A stretch of 64,000 nucleotides of DNA from Bermanella sp036960565 (GCA_036960565.1 JBALXQ010000007.1:62001-126000), one strand, 5' to 3'. Shown: positions 25,761 to 34,584, numbered from the stretch's first letter. The notes: generated by a model not told the origin, from the letters alone. A program made the numbers and translations.

Positions 25761-25778
25761 TCCCCCTGTACAGGGGGA
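25761..25778. promoter_or_regulatory. 18-base perfect palindrome before the cyclase gene
   Basis: TCCCCCTGT followed directly by ACAGGGGGA, 14-31 bases upstream of the cyclase start and 14 bases after the GMC gene stop. With no T run it is not a normal terminator. It could be a repressor site or an RNA hairpin that hides the cyclase start. Confidence 0.5.
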
Positions 25779-25791
25779 GTTTAGGCGCCAG

Positions 25792-27417
25792 TTAGCTGGC
25801 TTGTTTTAATTTCTGGCTTTGCTTAATTATCATGTCAGCGGCTTTTTCGGCGATCATGATGGTGGGTGCATTGGTATTGCCTGAGACCAGTGTCGGCATG
25901 ATGGAAGCATCTACGATTCTTAAATTCTCAATGCCATGTACTTTTAGCTGGGTATCAACCACGGCCAAGGGATCATTTTCCGATCCCATCTTACATGAGC
26001 CTACCGGATGGTATTCTGTGTCGGCGGTGTTTCGAATGTAATCTTCCAATTGAGGGATGTTGTTTCTTTCTAGTGGGTAAAGCATCTTTCCTTTTACCTG
26101 GTTAAAGGCTGGGCTTTCCATGATATCTAGGGCTTTTTGCAAGCCTTTCACTAGAGTGTCTAAATCTTCTTTTTCAGCCAGAAAATTAGGGTCTATAAGC
26201 GGATCATCTTTCGGGTTTTTACTGGCTAAGCGTACGGTTCCACGGCTTTTAGGCCTTAGTAAGGTGGCATGGAGGCTGTAACCATGCCCTAGATGCATCT
26301 TGCGATTGTGGTCGTCGACGATGCCAATAACGTACTCTAATTCAATATCCGGCGCAGGTAGGCTCTCGTCGGTTTTAAAGAAGGCGGCTGACTCTGCAAA
26401 ATTACTGGTGACGATACCTTTGCGGCTCTTAATCCATTGGTAAACACCCTTAATAATATCTAGGCCACCAAGAATTGAGATACCATAAGTGCCCTCGTGC
26501 TTTGGGGTGCGATAAATGGGGATGGTTGTGATGTGGTCTTGTAAATTACTGCCTACCCCTGGCACGTCGAGCTTAACCGGTATGCCCAAATCAGTTAAAT
26601 GTTGAGCTGGGCCAACCCCTGATAACTGCAGTATTTGTGGGGAGCCAAATGCGCCTGCGCTGAGTATGATTTCTTTACTGGCGGTAATTGTGTGTATTTT
26701 TTTCCCCTGAAAATAGCTTACGCCGGTGGCCTTGTTGTCTTCTATTTCAATTTTGCTTACATGGGCTTGGGTGATAACGGTTAGGTTGGGGCGATTGAGG
26801 TGAGGGGTGATAAAGGCTTTAGCAGCGCTGCAACGCTCGCCATTAATATGGGTTACCTGATTCATTCGGTAGCCTTCTTGTTGTCCTCCATTAAAGTCTG
26901 AGTTGGCTTGCAACCCTTGCTCTTGGCAAGCCTTTAAGAAAAAGTCGTTCATGTGGCTAGGGCTGCGTAACTCGGCCACGTTCAAAGGTCCGCCTTGGCC
27001 GTGAAAACTGTTATTTAGGGTTTCGTTATGCTCTGACTTTTTAAAGTAGGGTAGTACTTCCTGGTAGCTCCAGCCTTCATTGCCCATCTGTGCCCAGTTA
27101 TCGTAGTCCCACTTATTGCCACGCATGTAAACCATGGCATTAATAGAGCTGCTACCCCCTAGTAGCTTTCCTCGTGGCTGTATGCCCTTTCTACCGTTGA
27201 GGCCTTTTTGTTCGACTGTGTCAAAATGCCAGCTAAAAATTCCAAATGGCACGGTCGCTGCTAGTCCCGCAGGAGCGTGAGTAAAGGCGCTGGTATCTTT
27301 TTTCCCAGCTTCTAGCAAACAAACGCTTACCTTTGGGTCTTCAGAAAGCCTTCCCGCCATTACGCAACCAGCGCTGCCGCCGCCGATGATGATGTAGTCA
27401 AAGTTGTTAGGGTTCAT
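25792..27417 (-). CDS. GMC-family FAD-dependent alcohol dehydrogenase (AlkJ-like)
   Basis: The FAD-binding IIIGGGSAGCVMAGRLSEDP is at the N-terminus, GMC signature 1 is RGKLLGGSSSINAMVYMRG, the catalytic His is in EYHPVGSCKMG, and NTNAPTIMIAEKAADMI closes the protein. By eye the sequence lies closer to AlkJ and choline-dehydrogenase-like enzymes than to BetA. AlkJ oxidises medium- and long-chain alcohols made from alkanes and feeds electrons to the respiratory chain. The substrate here is inferred. The divergent AraC gene is the likely regulator, and the nearby beta-oxidation and glyoxylate genes fit growth on such alcohols. Confidence 0.88.
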   Translation of the reverse strand: MNPNNFDYIIIGGGSAGCVMAGRLSEDPKVSVCLLEAGKKDTSAFTHAPAGLAATVPFGIFSWHFDTVEQKGLNGRKGIQPRGKLLGGSSSINAMVYMRGNKWDYDNWAQMGNEGWSYQEVLPYFKKSEHNETLNNSFHGQGGPLNVAELRSPSHMNDFFLKACQEQGLQANSDFNGGQQEGYRMNQVTHINGERCSAAKAFITPHLNRPNLTVITQAHVSKIEIEDNKATGVSYFQGKKIHTITASKEIILSAGAFGSPQILQLSGVGPAQHLTDLGIPVKLDVPGVGSNLQDHITTIPIYRTPKHEGTYGISILGGLDIIKGVYQWIKSRKGIVTSNFAESAAFFKTDESLPAPDIELEYVIGIVDDHNRKMHLGHGYSLHATLLRPKSRGTVRLASKNPKDDPLIDPNFLAEKEDLDTLVKGLQKALDIMESPAFNQVKGKMLYPLERNNIPQLEDYIRNTADTEYHPVGSCKMGSENDPLAVVDTQLKVHGIENLRIVDASIMPTLVSGNTNAPTIMIAEKAADMIIKQSQKLKQAS

Positions 27418-27484
27418 TTTTATTATTCCGTCTCTTTGATGATATAAATCATGATGCCATGGGGTATGGGCTTAAAACTTGCCT

Positions 27485-27514
27485 TTATCGGACAGGGCGA
27501 TAAGCTGCGTTATC
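27485..27514. promoter_or_regulatory. TTATCG/CGATAA repeats between the GMC and AraC genes
   Basis: TTATCG (27485-27490) and CGATAA (27498-27503) form an inverted repeat with a 7-base spacer. A third half, TTATC, is at 27510-27514, making a 25-base-apart direct repeat with the first. A separate small dyad, ATGAT-ATAA-ATCAT, is at 27439-27452. The location in a divergent promoter region suggests AraC-protein binding. Confidence 0.4.
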
Positions 27515-27527
27515 AAAAGGAGGTCTT

Positions 27528-28550
27528 ATGACTCAATGGGTGCGTAGCGAATCTCTTCGTGGTTACAAACAATTAGTGTCTGAGCTAGGAGGTGATGGTG
27601 AGAAATTAATACAGGCCAATGGCTTGGCCTTGGATGTAATAGAAACCGACGGCCTTATGATTCCTTATCGGAAATTTGTCAGTTTGCTAGAAGATACTGC
27701 TGTGCAATTAGATTGCTCCGATTTTGGAATGCGCTTTTCTTTACGTCAGGATTTTAGCATTTTAGGTCCCATTGCCTTGGCTGCTCAGCAAGGTGACGTT
27801 CTTGAGCAAGCTCTACAGAGGGTGGTTAATTATATTCATGTCTATAGTCCTGGTATTTCTATAGGTGTGAGTGAGCTTCCCGATAGGTCTCATTTTTTGC
27901 TGACCTTTGATATTTTGTTAAAGCCCATGCCTTTGGCACGCCAGGCCAATGAGTTATCTATCGCCTTAGCGGCACAAATTGTTGCCATGTTAAGCAGTGG
28001 GCAAGGTGAAGTGGTGAAGCTTTTATTGCCCCACGGCATGCTGAACTCTTCTGTTTTATATAAAAGGATTTTTAAATGCCCCATTGAATTTCATCAAGGG
28101 GTGGCGGGACTGGTTCTAAATAAAAACATTCTAAAGCTACCTATTTCTGGAGCGACGGGGGAGCTGGGGCGAGTGGCCTTAAGCTATCTGCAGAGTCATT
28201 ATTTGGCTAAGGAGTTTAGTTTGGAGGAAAAGGTAGAGGCTTTAATTAAACCGCTGTTAATGGTGGATCAATGTACAAATGAAACCATTGCTAATACGTT
28301 AAATATGCAAGTTCGCCAATTGCATCGGTCTTTACATTTACAAGGCACTAACTTTGTAAAAATTAAAGATAAAGTTAGAAAATTTTTAGCTGAAGGGTAT
28401 TTGCAGCAAGAGGTTTTAAATCTAGGGCAGATAGCTGGGCTACTAGGATATGCCGAGCAATCTGCTTTTAGTCGAAGTTGTCGGCGCTGGTTTCAAGCCA
28501 GTCCTAGGCAAGTTAGGGATAAATATAAAGCCAGGAAGGATGGGCTTTGA
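27528..28550 (+). CDS. AraC-family transcriptional regulator
   Basis: The N-terminal two thirds (SLRGYKQLVSELGGDGEKLI... LGPIALAAQQGDVLEQAL) match the arabinose-binding-like domain of PF12625-type AraC regulators. The C-terminal HTH_18 domain spans about residues 235-335 and ends with LLGYAEQSAFSRSCRRWFQASPRQVRDKY. Proteins of this class often control alcohol, fatty acid or alkane genes. A perfect AGGAGG precedes the start. It is divergent from the GMC dehydrogenase, and repeats in the shared region support direct control (inference). Confidence 0.92.
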   Translation: MTQWVRSESLRGYKQLVSELGGDGEKLIQANGLALDVIETDGLMIPYRKFVSLLEDTAVQLDCSDFGMRFSLRQDFSILGPIALAAQQGDVLEQALQRVVNYIHVYSPGISIGVSELPDRSHFLLTFDILLKPMPLARQANELSIALAAQIVAMLSSGQGEVVKLLLPHGMLNSSVLYKRIFKCPIEFHQGVAGLVLNKNILKLPISGATGELGRVALSYLQSHYLAKEFSLEEKVEALIKPLLMVDQCTNETIANTLNMQVRQLHRSLHLQGTNFVKIKDKVRKFLAEGYLQQEVLNLGQIAGLLGYAEQSAFSRSCRRWFQASPRQVRDKYKARKDGL

Positions 28551-28577
28551 ATGGTTCTCTGGAAGCAGGTGATTGTA

Positions 28578-29264
28578 TTAGGTTTTAACACTAAAGGGGG
28601 TCTCAATAAACGAAGTGCCATCAGATATCTGGATATTTAACTTATATACTTTGTCGCGTACTAGATATTTCTTATTTATCAGGGTGCCTGACTGTGCGTC
28701 GATAGAGAAATATTCTCGGTCTAGCCCCTTAAGTTTAAAGTTGAGCGTGTCTTCGTCTGGGTCGCTGGCTAAAAAGGTATAGATCTCAGTGTTTAACTGA
28801 GTGTTGCGGTACAGTTCTATGCTGCTGACTGTGCTTTGTAAAATAGGCTCCATATTCTCTTTGGTTTGAACGTTTATTTTTTTAGAACTGGAGCGCCACC
28901 CGCTTTCATCTATTGCATATATTTCATATTTGTAATTCTGACTTGGCTGTAAATATGAATCGGTAAACGTTTTTTGGCTCGAGGGCAGCTCTGTTAATAG
29001 GATTTGATTACGATATATTTGGTAGTTGAATTTTTGCGTTGAATTATATGGGTGGTCCCATATTAGGGTTGTTTCGTTGTGATCAGTGCTGTGGCTTTTG
29101 AAATCAGTGGGGCTATGCATAACCTCTCTTTCCTGTGTGGGGCGAGTATAGGCTTGATCATTAAAGTTATTTGACTGGTAATTATGCCCCAGTTTTTTGG
29201 GGTTCTGGATTGCATATAAGGTGCTGGTACTAATAAGTAAAAGAATTATTATTTTATAAATCAC
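28578..29264 (-). CDS. Secreted protein with fibronectin III-like and cadherin-like domains
   Basis: The start is GTG 29264, supported by GAGG five bases upstream. A signal peptide (MIYKIIILLLISTSTLYA) leads a 228-residue protein. Residues about 65-130 (TTLIWDHPYNSTQKFNYQIYRN... YEIYAIDESGWRS) look like a fibronectin type III domain. Residues 150-225 hold ASDPDEDTLNFKL with FSIDAQSGTLINKKYL, a cadherin-like pattern with a DPDED calcium motif. A role in adhesion or surface interaction is possible. I do not recognise a specific family. It stands alone. Confidence 0.75.
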   Translation of the reverse strand: MIYKIIILLLISTSTLYAIQNPKKLGHNYQSNNFNDQAYTRPTQEREVMHSPTDFKSHSTDHNETTLIWDHPYNSTQKFNYQIYRNQILLTELPSSQKTFTDSYLQPSQNYKYEIYAIDESGWRSSSKKINVQTKENMEPILQSTVSSIELYRNTQLNTEIYTFLASDPDEDTLNFKLKGLDREYFSIDAQSGTLINKKYLVRDKVYKLNIQISDGTSFIETPFSVKT

Positions 29265-29585
29265 TTGGGCCTCACTTTATAAAGTCAATTTTGGTGATTG
29301 AGGAAATCCAAGGAAATGATAGGTGTTCATCTCTACAGCTGTTTTTTCAATCGATTTATTAATTTCACGCAGTATAAAGAGAACTTATGTTGGTGGGGTG
29401 GTGTGCATTTCAGGATGTGACATCCATCAATAAAAAGTTTGAAAACTACTAACTTAGTGGGCAATGAATGCCAAGACAGGTGAAGTCTTGCAACTTATGA
29501 TGTGTTTAATACATAAAAAAACCGGCCTAGGCCGGTTTTTTTATTCAATGCTTGAAATGCATCAAGCCAGTAGCACTATAAAGAA
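29265..29585. other. Non-coding region between glcB and the fibronectin-like gene
   Basis: The region holds no gene. It contains the glcB terminator at 29515-29542 and the leader of the secreted protein gene. A small dyad, GGATGT-G-ACATCC, lies near 29413-29425. No other structure was noticed. Confidence 0.5.
29515..29542 (-). terminator. Rho-independent terminator of glcB
   Basis: A perfect 28-base palindrome runs as seven A, the GC-rich core ACCGGCC-TA-GGCCGGT, and seven T. It lies 44 bases past the glcB stop on the minus strand and can act in both directions. Confidence 0.93.
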
Positions 29586-31772
29586 TTACTTAATGCCCTT
29601 GGCTTCTTTATATTGCAAGCGGTAAGCATGAAGCAATGGCTCAGTGTAACCGCTAGGCTGCTCTTTACCTTTAAAGATAAGGTCGGAGGCGGCTTGGAAA
29701 GCAATGCCGTTAAATTCTGGAGCCATGTTGTTGTAGTGAGGGTCAGATGCATTCTGTCCGTCTACAATGGCGGCCATACGTTTAAGGCTTTCTTCAATTT
29801 GCTCTTTAGTCGCAATGCCATGCTCTAACCAGTTACATAGGTGCTGAGACGAAATACGCAAAGTAGCGCGATCTTCCATTAAGCCTACATTGTTAATGTC
29901 TGGCACTTTCGAGCAACCGACACCCGCATCAACCCAACGAACTACATAGCCTAGAAGACCCTGACAGTTATTGTCGATTTCGTTCTGAATGAATTCAGGT
30001 GTTAGTGCATCAGCAGTAGCCTTGTCCATCAAAGGAATATCAAGGATATCGTCAATAGATGCGTGCTTGCGAGTCTTGATGATATTCTGTGTCGCAAAAA
30101 CATCTACCTGATGGTAGTGCAATGCGTGCAAAGTGGCGGCTGTTGGAGAAGGTGTCCAAGCTGTGTTTGCACCCGCTTTAGGATGAGCAATTTTCTGCTC
30201 CATCATCTGACCCATTTCGTCAGGGATAGGCCACATGCCTTTACCAATTTGAGCGCGACCTTGCAGGCCAGTTTCCAAACCTGTGTCTACATTCCAGTCT
30301 TCGTAAGCGCCAATCCAGTTTTGCTGCTTCATGATGGACTTGGCAACAAAAGGACCTGCTTGCATAGAAGTGTGTAGCTCATCACCAGTGCGATCTAAGA
30401 AGCCAGTGTTGATGAATACAACACGTTCAGACGCGGCACGAATACATTCTTTAAGGTTTACAGTAGTACGGCGCTCTTCATCCATGATGCCCACTTTAAG
30501 GGTGTTCTTAGGCAAAGAAAGTAACTCTTCAACGCGACCAAATAATTCAGTGGTGAATGCCACTTCTTCAGGGCCGTGCATCTTAGGCTTAACGATATTT
30601 ACAGAACCAGTAGTTGAGTTCTTAAACGGAGAGTTGCCTTTAATATCGTGAATAGCGATCAAAGATGAAACAACACCATCCATAATGCCTTCAGGAATTT
30701 CAAAACCTTCTTTGTCGATGATCGCAGGGTTAGTCATCAAGTGACCAACGTTACGAATAAACAACATAGAGCGACCTTTAACACTGAAAGATTCGCCAGT
30801 TGGTGATGTGTATTCGCGATCGGCATTCATCTTACGGATGAAGCTGGAATCGCCTTTTTTAACTTCAATTTGCAAGTTACCTTGCATTAGGCCTAACCAG
30901 TTGCTGTAGGCAACTACTTTATCGGCAGCGTCTACTGCGGCAATAGAATCTTCACAGTCCATGATGGTGGTTAAAGCAGATTCCATCAGGATGTCTTTCA
31001 TGCCGGCCGCATCAGTTGAACCGATAGGGTTAGAGGCATCGAATTGCAACTCAAAGCCTAAACCGTTGTTCGTTAGCAAAATACCGGTAGGGGCGGAAGC
31101 ATCACCTTGGTAACCGGTAAATTTACTGGCATCTTTAAGGCCGGTAGTAGATCCGTCGGCTAAAGTAACAACCAGCTTGCCAGCTTCGATTGTATATTGA
31201 GTGGTTCCTTCATGTTGGCCAGAAGCCAAAGGAGCGGCATTATTCAAGAAGTCACGAGCGTAAGCGATAACCTTGTCACCACGAACCTTGTTGTAGCCTT
31301 TGCCTTTTTCGGCGCCGCCTTCTTCAGAGATGGCTTTGGTGCCGTACAAACCGTCGTACAATGAACCCCAGCGAGCATTCGATGCGTTTAATGCAAAGCG
31401 AGCATTCATAATTGGCACTACCAACTGAGGGCCGGCCATTGTTGCAATTTCAGGCTCTACGTTTTGCGTGGTGGCTGTGAAATCAGCGCCTTCAGGCACT
31501 AGGTAACCAATTTCTTGTAGGAACGCTTTGTATTCAGCAGCGTTGTGACCCTGATCTTTACGGTCAGTGTGGTAAGTGTCGATCTTGGCTTGTAAGTCTT
31601 CACGCTTAGCAAGCAGGGTGCGGTTTTTTGGAGCAAGATCGTGGACGATTGCATCGAAACCAGTCCAGAAAGCTGACTGGTCTACGCCAGTACCTGGAAT
31701 GGCTTTTTCATTTACAAAATCAAAAAGTTCTTTAGCGACTTTTAAGCCACCAGCTTGAATGCGTTCAGTCAT
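29586..31772 (-). CDS. glcB: Malate synthase G
   Basis: It condenses glyoxylate with acetyl-CoA to malate, the second glyoxylate-shunt enzyme. At 728 residues it is the long G isoform. Recognisable segments are MDCEDSIAAVDAADKV (metal-binding acids), RSMLFIRNVGHLMTNPAI, GIMDEERRTTVNLKECI and YVVRWVDAGVGCSKVPDI. ATG 31772 was chosen, giving MTERIQAGGLKVAKELFDFV as in Pseudomonas GlcB, with GAGG six bases upstream. The adjoining ATG at 31775 is too close to it. A hairpin sits just upstream in the leader. There are no glycolate oxidase genes nearby. Confidence 0.97.
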   Translation of the reverse strand: MTERIQAGGLKVAKELFDFVNEKAIPGTGVDQSAFWTGFDAIVHDLAPKNRTLLAKREDLQAKIDTYHTDRKDQGHNAAEYKAFLQEIGYLVPEGADFTATTQNVEPEIATMAGPQLVVPIMNARFALNASNARWGSLYDGLYGTKAISEEGGAEKGKGYNKVRGDKVIAYARDFLNNAAPLASGQHEGTTQYTIEAGKLVVTLADGSTTGLKDASKFTGYQGDASAPTGILLTNNGLGFELQFDASNPIGSTDAAGMKDILMESALTTIMDCEDSIAAVDAADKVVAYSNWLGLMQGNLQIEVKKGDSSFIRKMNADREYTSPTGESFSVKGRSMLFIRNVGHLMTNPAIIDKEGFEIPEGIMDGVVSSLIAIHDIKGNSPFKNSTTGSVNIVKPKMHGPEEVAFTTELFGRVEELLSLPKNTLKVGIMDEERRTTVNLKECIRAASERVVFINTGFLDRTGDELHTSMQAGPFVAKSIMKQQNWIGAYEDWNVDTGLETGLQGRAQIGKGMWPIPDEMGQMMEQKIAHPKAGANTAWTPSPTAATLHALHYHQVDVFATQNIIKTRKHASIDDILDIPLMDKATADALTPEFIQNEIDNNCQGLLGYVVRWVDAGVGCSKVPDINNVGLMEDRATLRISSQHLCNWLEHGIATKEQIEESLKRMAAIVDGQNASDPHYNNMAPEFNGIAFQAASDLIFKGKEQPSGYTEPLLHAYRLQYKEAKGIK

Positions 31773-32165
31773 CATATGCCTCGTATTTAGTGCGCAATGG
31801 CTTAGTAACACCCGTGCTAAGCCATCTTCCTGCTTTTGTTTGCCGACCGCTTTTGTTTCTAGGGGGTTAACTATGTATAGCGGCTTTAAAAGTGCGGCCG
31901 ATTCTACCTGAAAAATAATTCAAGACCATAGATTAGAGCCCCATTACAAGGGCTTTCAGGGTTTTTTAAAACACCTGTTTTAATATGGCTTCGATGCAGG
32001 CACCAGCAGCGCTGGCGGGGGCGAAATTTTACATGGTATTTAAAGTAGATTAAGATTGATGAATAGTGAATATAGATTGTATTTATAGTGGGTGAATTGG
32101 GTAAATAAAGAACGAAAGTGTTGGCTGGCCTATGCTCAACTCGCTGGCTAGGCTAGACTGCAGAT
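31773..32165. other. Non-coding region upstream of glcB
   Basis: This is the divergent promoter region of glcB and the DUF1289 gene. It contains the glcB leader hairpin (31797-31825) and a short GC dyad, CCAGC-AGC-GCTGG, near 32003-32015. I saw no clear -35/-10 pair and no RNA gene. Confidence 0.5.
31797..31825 (-). promoter_or_regulatory. Leader hairpin upstream of glcB
   Basis: ATGGCTTAG and CTAAGCCAT form a perfect 9-base stem with an 11-base loop, 25-53 bases before the glcB start on the minus strand. No T run follows, so it is not a terminator. It may be an operator or a post-transcriptional control element. Confidence 0.45.
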
Positions 32166-32399
32166 ATGCAGCAAGTAGAGCTTTTCCCCGTCCCCAGTCC
32201 ATGTATAGACGTTTGCCAGAGCAATGCAAAAGGATATTGCCTTGGGTGTTTGCGCAGTCGAACCGAACGGCAAAAGTGGAATGGCATGATGCCAGCAGAG
32301 AAAATGCGGGTTATCGATTTGTGTGCGCTTCGTAAAGCTAAATTAGAGGCCATGTTAAAGGCCAAACAAGAAAAAACGGCTGAAAAGAGCGACGGATAG
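32166..32399 (+). CDS. DUF1289 family protein
   Basis: This 77-residue protein has the family pattern PSPCIDVCQSNAKGYCLGCLRSRTE... W: four cysteines in C-x3-C...C-x2-C spacing that may bind metal. The E. coli relative is YdhL. No function is established. The C-terminus is lysine-rich. It converges with the next gene, 11 bases between stops. Two overlapping frames in the same place are shadows. Confidence 0.85.
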   Translation: MQQVELFPVPSPCIDVCQSNAKGYCLGCLRSRTERQKWNGMMPAEKMRVIDLCALRKAKLEAMLKAKQEKTAEKSDG

Positions 32400-32410
32400 T
32401 CGCCTTGTCA

Positions 32411-33073
32411 TTAACGTTTTGCCAATGATAAAATCTGCGTATTCTCTATTAAGCTCGTTCCCATTTGATTTAAACCTAAAATACTGGCCATAGCATTAGC
32501 CACATTATCCATTTCTATGGGCCGATAGTTTTTGAGGGGACCCACCAGTAAAGGTGAGATAAGTTTGGAGGCTAGGGCGCCAAACTGCTCAGCTAGTCGG
32601 AATTGTTTACGCTGGCCAATGAGTAAACTAGGCCTGAAAACCCATAACTGCTGCCAAGTCATGGCTTGCAATGCCTCTTCCATGCGTCCCTTAGTTTGCA
32701 AATAGAAACCACCTTTGTGGGCGTTAGCGCCGATAGAGCTAATAACCGCAAATCTTGCAGCATTATGACGCTGGGCCAATTGTGCAAATTCAGTTACATA
32801 ATGAAGGTCTACTTTTTCAAATGCGGCTTTGGATCCTGCTTGTTTAATGGTGGAGCCCAAGCAGCAGTAGGCTAGGTTAAAATCTAATTTCAAATCTAGT
32901 GTGTTGAGTTGGTTAAAATCTACTTGGTGTTGAATGACTCTAGGATCATTCATTTTTAGCTGGCGCCTATTAAGTAAATGTATGCAGTCAACGCGGGTGT
33001 CCAGCAGCAATTGTTTAACCAGTCTTTGGCCTACCTCGCCAGAGGCGCCCACCATTAAAATATTTTTTTTCAT
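32411..33073 (-). CDS. NAD(P)-binding oxidoreductase-like protein
   Basis: From ATG 33073 this 220-residue protein begins with a Rossmann strand and the loop MVGASGEVGQRLVKQLL, and has the later segment FAVISSIGANAHKGGFYLQTKGRMEEAL. It resembles short atypical dehydrogenases related to human HTATIP2/TIP30 and bacterial YbjT-type proteins. The substrate is unknown. The start overlaps the upstream TerB-domain gene stop as ATGA, which decides the start and shows that the two are one transcript. Confidence 0.8.
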   Translation of the reverse strand: MKKNILMVGASGEVGQRLVKQLLLDTRVDCIHLLNRRQLKMNDPRVIQHQVDFNQLNTLDLKLDFNLAYCCLGSTIKQAGSKAAFEKVDLHYVTEFAQLAQRHNAARFAVISSIGANAHKGGFYLQTKGRMEEALQAMTWQQLWVFRPSLLIGQRKQFRLAEQFGALASKLISPLLVGPLKNYRPIEMDNVANAMASILGLNQMGTSLIENTQILSLAKR

Positions 33074-33513
33074 GATTGCGCTCGAGCCTTGTGCTTGCAC
33101 TGCATGAATTCGCTGTGCCTAAGATGAAGAAGGTCGGCAATTTTACGAATCATGTTGTCTTCATATTTGTCGATGTACTGATCGGCAAAGGCTACCTTCC
33201 ATAAGGTAGTGCACAAATCCAATTTTTGATCCAAGCTGAATTGTTCATTTAGATAGTGAGTGAACTGATGAAGAGAAAGGGCGTGATCTACATCCTGCTG
33301 AGCTATTTCGATTAGCTCTTCACACTCTTTAAGTGATAGTTGTGTGTGTTGATGCAGCAAATTGGGCATTGCTGCCCGTTCAGTATCGCTGAAATCATTA
33401 TCACTAAAAGCAACTTCTAACAACAGTGCCGCAGCTGCCCGGCTGGGTGAATTGGCATCGGACTTTTCAGTTTGTTGTTCATCTTTAAACCAATCCAGTA
33501 CGCGTTTAAACAT
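33070..33513 (-). CDS. TerB-domain protein
   Basis: This 147-residue all-helical protein matches the TerB/DjlA N-terminal fold: AAAALLLEVAFSDNDFSDTERAAM, then LCTTLWKVAFADQYIDKYEDNMIRKIADLLHL, with the acidic D-x3-E pairs typical of the metal-binding site. TerB proteins are linked to tellurite resistance and general stress but act in varied roles. No other ter gene is present. It is translationally coupled to the downstream oxidoreductase. Confidence 0.85.
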   Translation of the reverse strand: MFKRVLDWFKDEQQTEKSDANSPSRAAAALLLEVAFSDNDFSDTERAAMPNLLHQHTQLSLKECEELIEIAQQDVDHALSLHQFTHYLNEQFSLDQKLDLCTTLWKVAFADQYIDKYEDNMIRKIADLLHLRHSEFMQCKHKARAQS

Positions 33514-33567
33514 GGTATTGACCTGTGCGATAGAGTAAGAGGGTAGTGTTTATATTATGGGGATGAA

Positions 33568-33604
33568 TTCAATCAGAGCAAGGTGTACGGATGCTCTGAT
33601 TGAA
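33568..33604. terminator. Hairpin just past the tal stop
   Basis: TTCAATCAGAGCA and TGCTCTGATTGAA form a perfect 13-base stem with an 11-base loop, beginning 9 bases after the transaldolase stop. The T tract on the minus strand is poor, so it may be a 3'-end stabiliser or a factor-assisted terminator. Confidence 0.6.
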
Positions 33605-33612
33605 CTCTGTTT

Positions 33613-34584
33613 TTAAACTGCGGTGGCTTTAGCGGCGTTCAGAAAATCTTTTTTCAGAAGACATTCAAGTTTAATTAAATCGAGGGTGAAATTACGAATA
33701 CCTTCGGCTAATTTTTCCGTAGCCATAGGGTCTTCATTCATCTGCCAGCGGAAATCGGCTTCAGTGAGGATGTCCCATTTGGCATCTTCACTGGTTTGCG
33801 AGTCATCTAGTTGCTGTGGCATTTTCGAAGTGTCCTTGCTTAGATCCTCTAGCAGTTGTGGGCTAATCGTTAGTTTGTCACAACCACTAAGGGCTTCGAT
33901 TTCCCCTGTATTTCGAAAGCTAGCACCCATCACGATAGTCTTGTACTGGTAGGTTTTAAAATAACGGTAAATATTGCTTACCGAAATAACCCCTGGGTCT
34001 AGGTGGCTCTCGTAGGCTTCTTTGCCTTCGGCTTTTTTATACCAGTCTAAAATTCTTCCCACAAATGGACTAATTAAGGTGATGTTTGCCTGGGCACAGG
34101 CCACCGCTTGGGCAAAGCTAAATAGTAGAGTGAGGTTACATTGGATGCCTTCTTCTTCTAGAACCTTAGCAGCTTGAATGCCTTCCCAGCTGGAGGCGAT
34201 TTTTATTAAAATGCGGTTGCGGCTGATGCCTTCAGACTCGTAAAGGGCTATAAGCTGGCGTGCTTTTTTAACCGTGGCAATGGTATTAAAAGAGAGTCGC
34301 GCATCCACTTCGGTGGAAACATAACCTGGTACAGTTTTTAAAATTTCTACCCCTAATTTAACCGAAACCATATCTAGGGTATTTTCCAGTACATCCCCAT
34401 CTTGTTTTTGGGCCCAGTTGGCTGATTGCTGAATAAGGTTTTGATACTGCGGTAACAGCGCTGCTTTATAGACTAGAGATGGGTTAGTGGTGGCATCTTG
34501 AGGTTGGTAGCGTTTGATGGCTTCTATATCGCCGGTATCGGCTACTACGGAAGTCATTTTTTTTAGTTGCTCTAATTTGTTCAT
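33613..34584 (-). CDS. tal: Transaldolase
   Basis: This pentose phosphate pathway enzyme moves a dihydroxyacetone unit between sugar phosphates. The Schiff-base Lys is about residue 128 in RILIKIASSWEGI. DATTNPSLVYKA lies at the start, and LISPFVGRILDWYKK and VMGASFRNTGEI further on. From ATG 34584 it is 323 residues, close to the usual 316-318 of TalB. A GTG at 34608 would add eight residues and is less likely. Confidence 0.96.
   Translation of the reverse strand: MNKLEQLKKMTSVVADTGDIEAIKRYQPQDATTNPSLVYKAALLPQYQNLIQQSANWAQKQDGDVLENTLDMVSVKLGVEILKTVPGYVSTEVDARLSFNTIATVKKARQLIALYESEGISRNRILIKIASSWEGIQAAKVLEEEGIQCNLTLLFSFAQAVACAQANITLISPFVGRILDWYKKAEGKEAYESHLDPGVISVSNIYRYFKTYQYKTIVMGASFRNTGEIEALSGCDKLTISPQLLEDLSKDTSKMPQQLDDSQTSEDAKWDILTEADFRWQMNEDPMATEKLAEGIRNFTLDLIKLECLLKKDFLNAAKATAV

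Noticed and set aside
31900..31965. Terminator-like AGCCC...GGGCT followed by T-rich sequence before the DUF1289 gene
   Set aside because: The stem is only five bases and no gene precedes it on the plus strand.
32132..32365. Overlapping frames on both strands at the DUF1289 gene
   Set aside because: Only the frame at 32166-32399 matches a known family; the others are shadows.
33070..33513. Tellurite-resistance operon
   Set aside because: Only one TerB-domain gene is present, without terA, C, D or E. TerB domains are widespread and not specific to tellurite.
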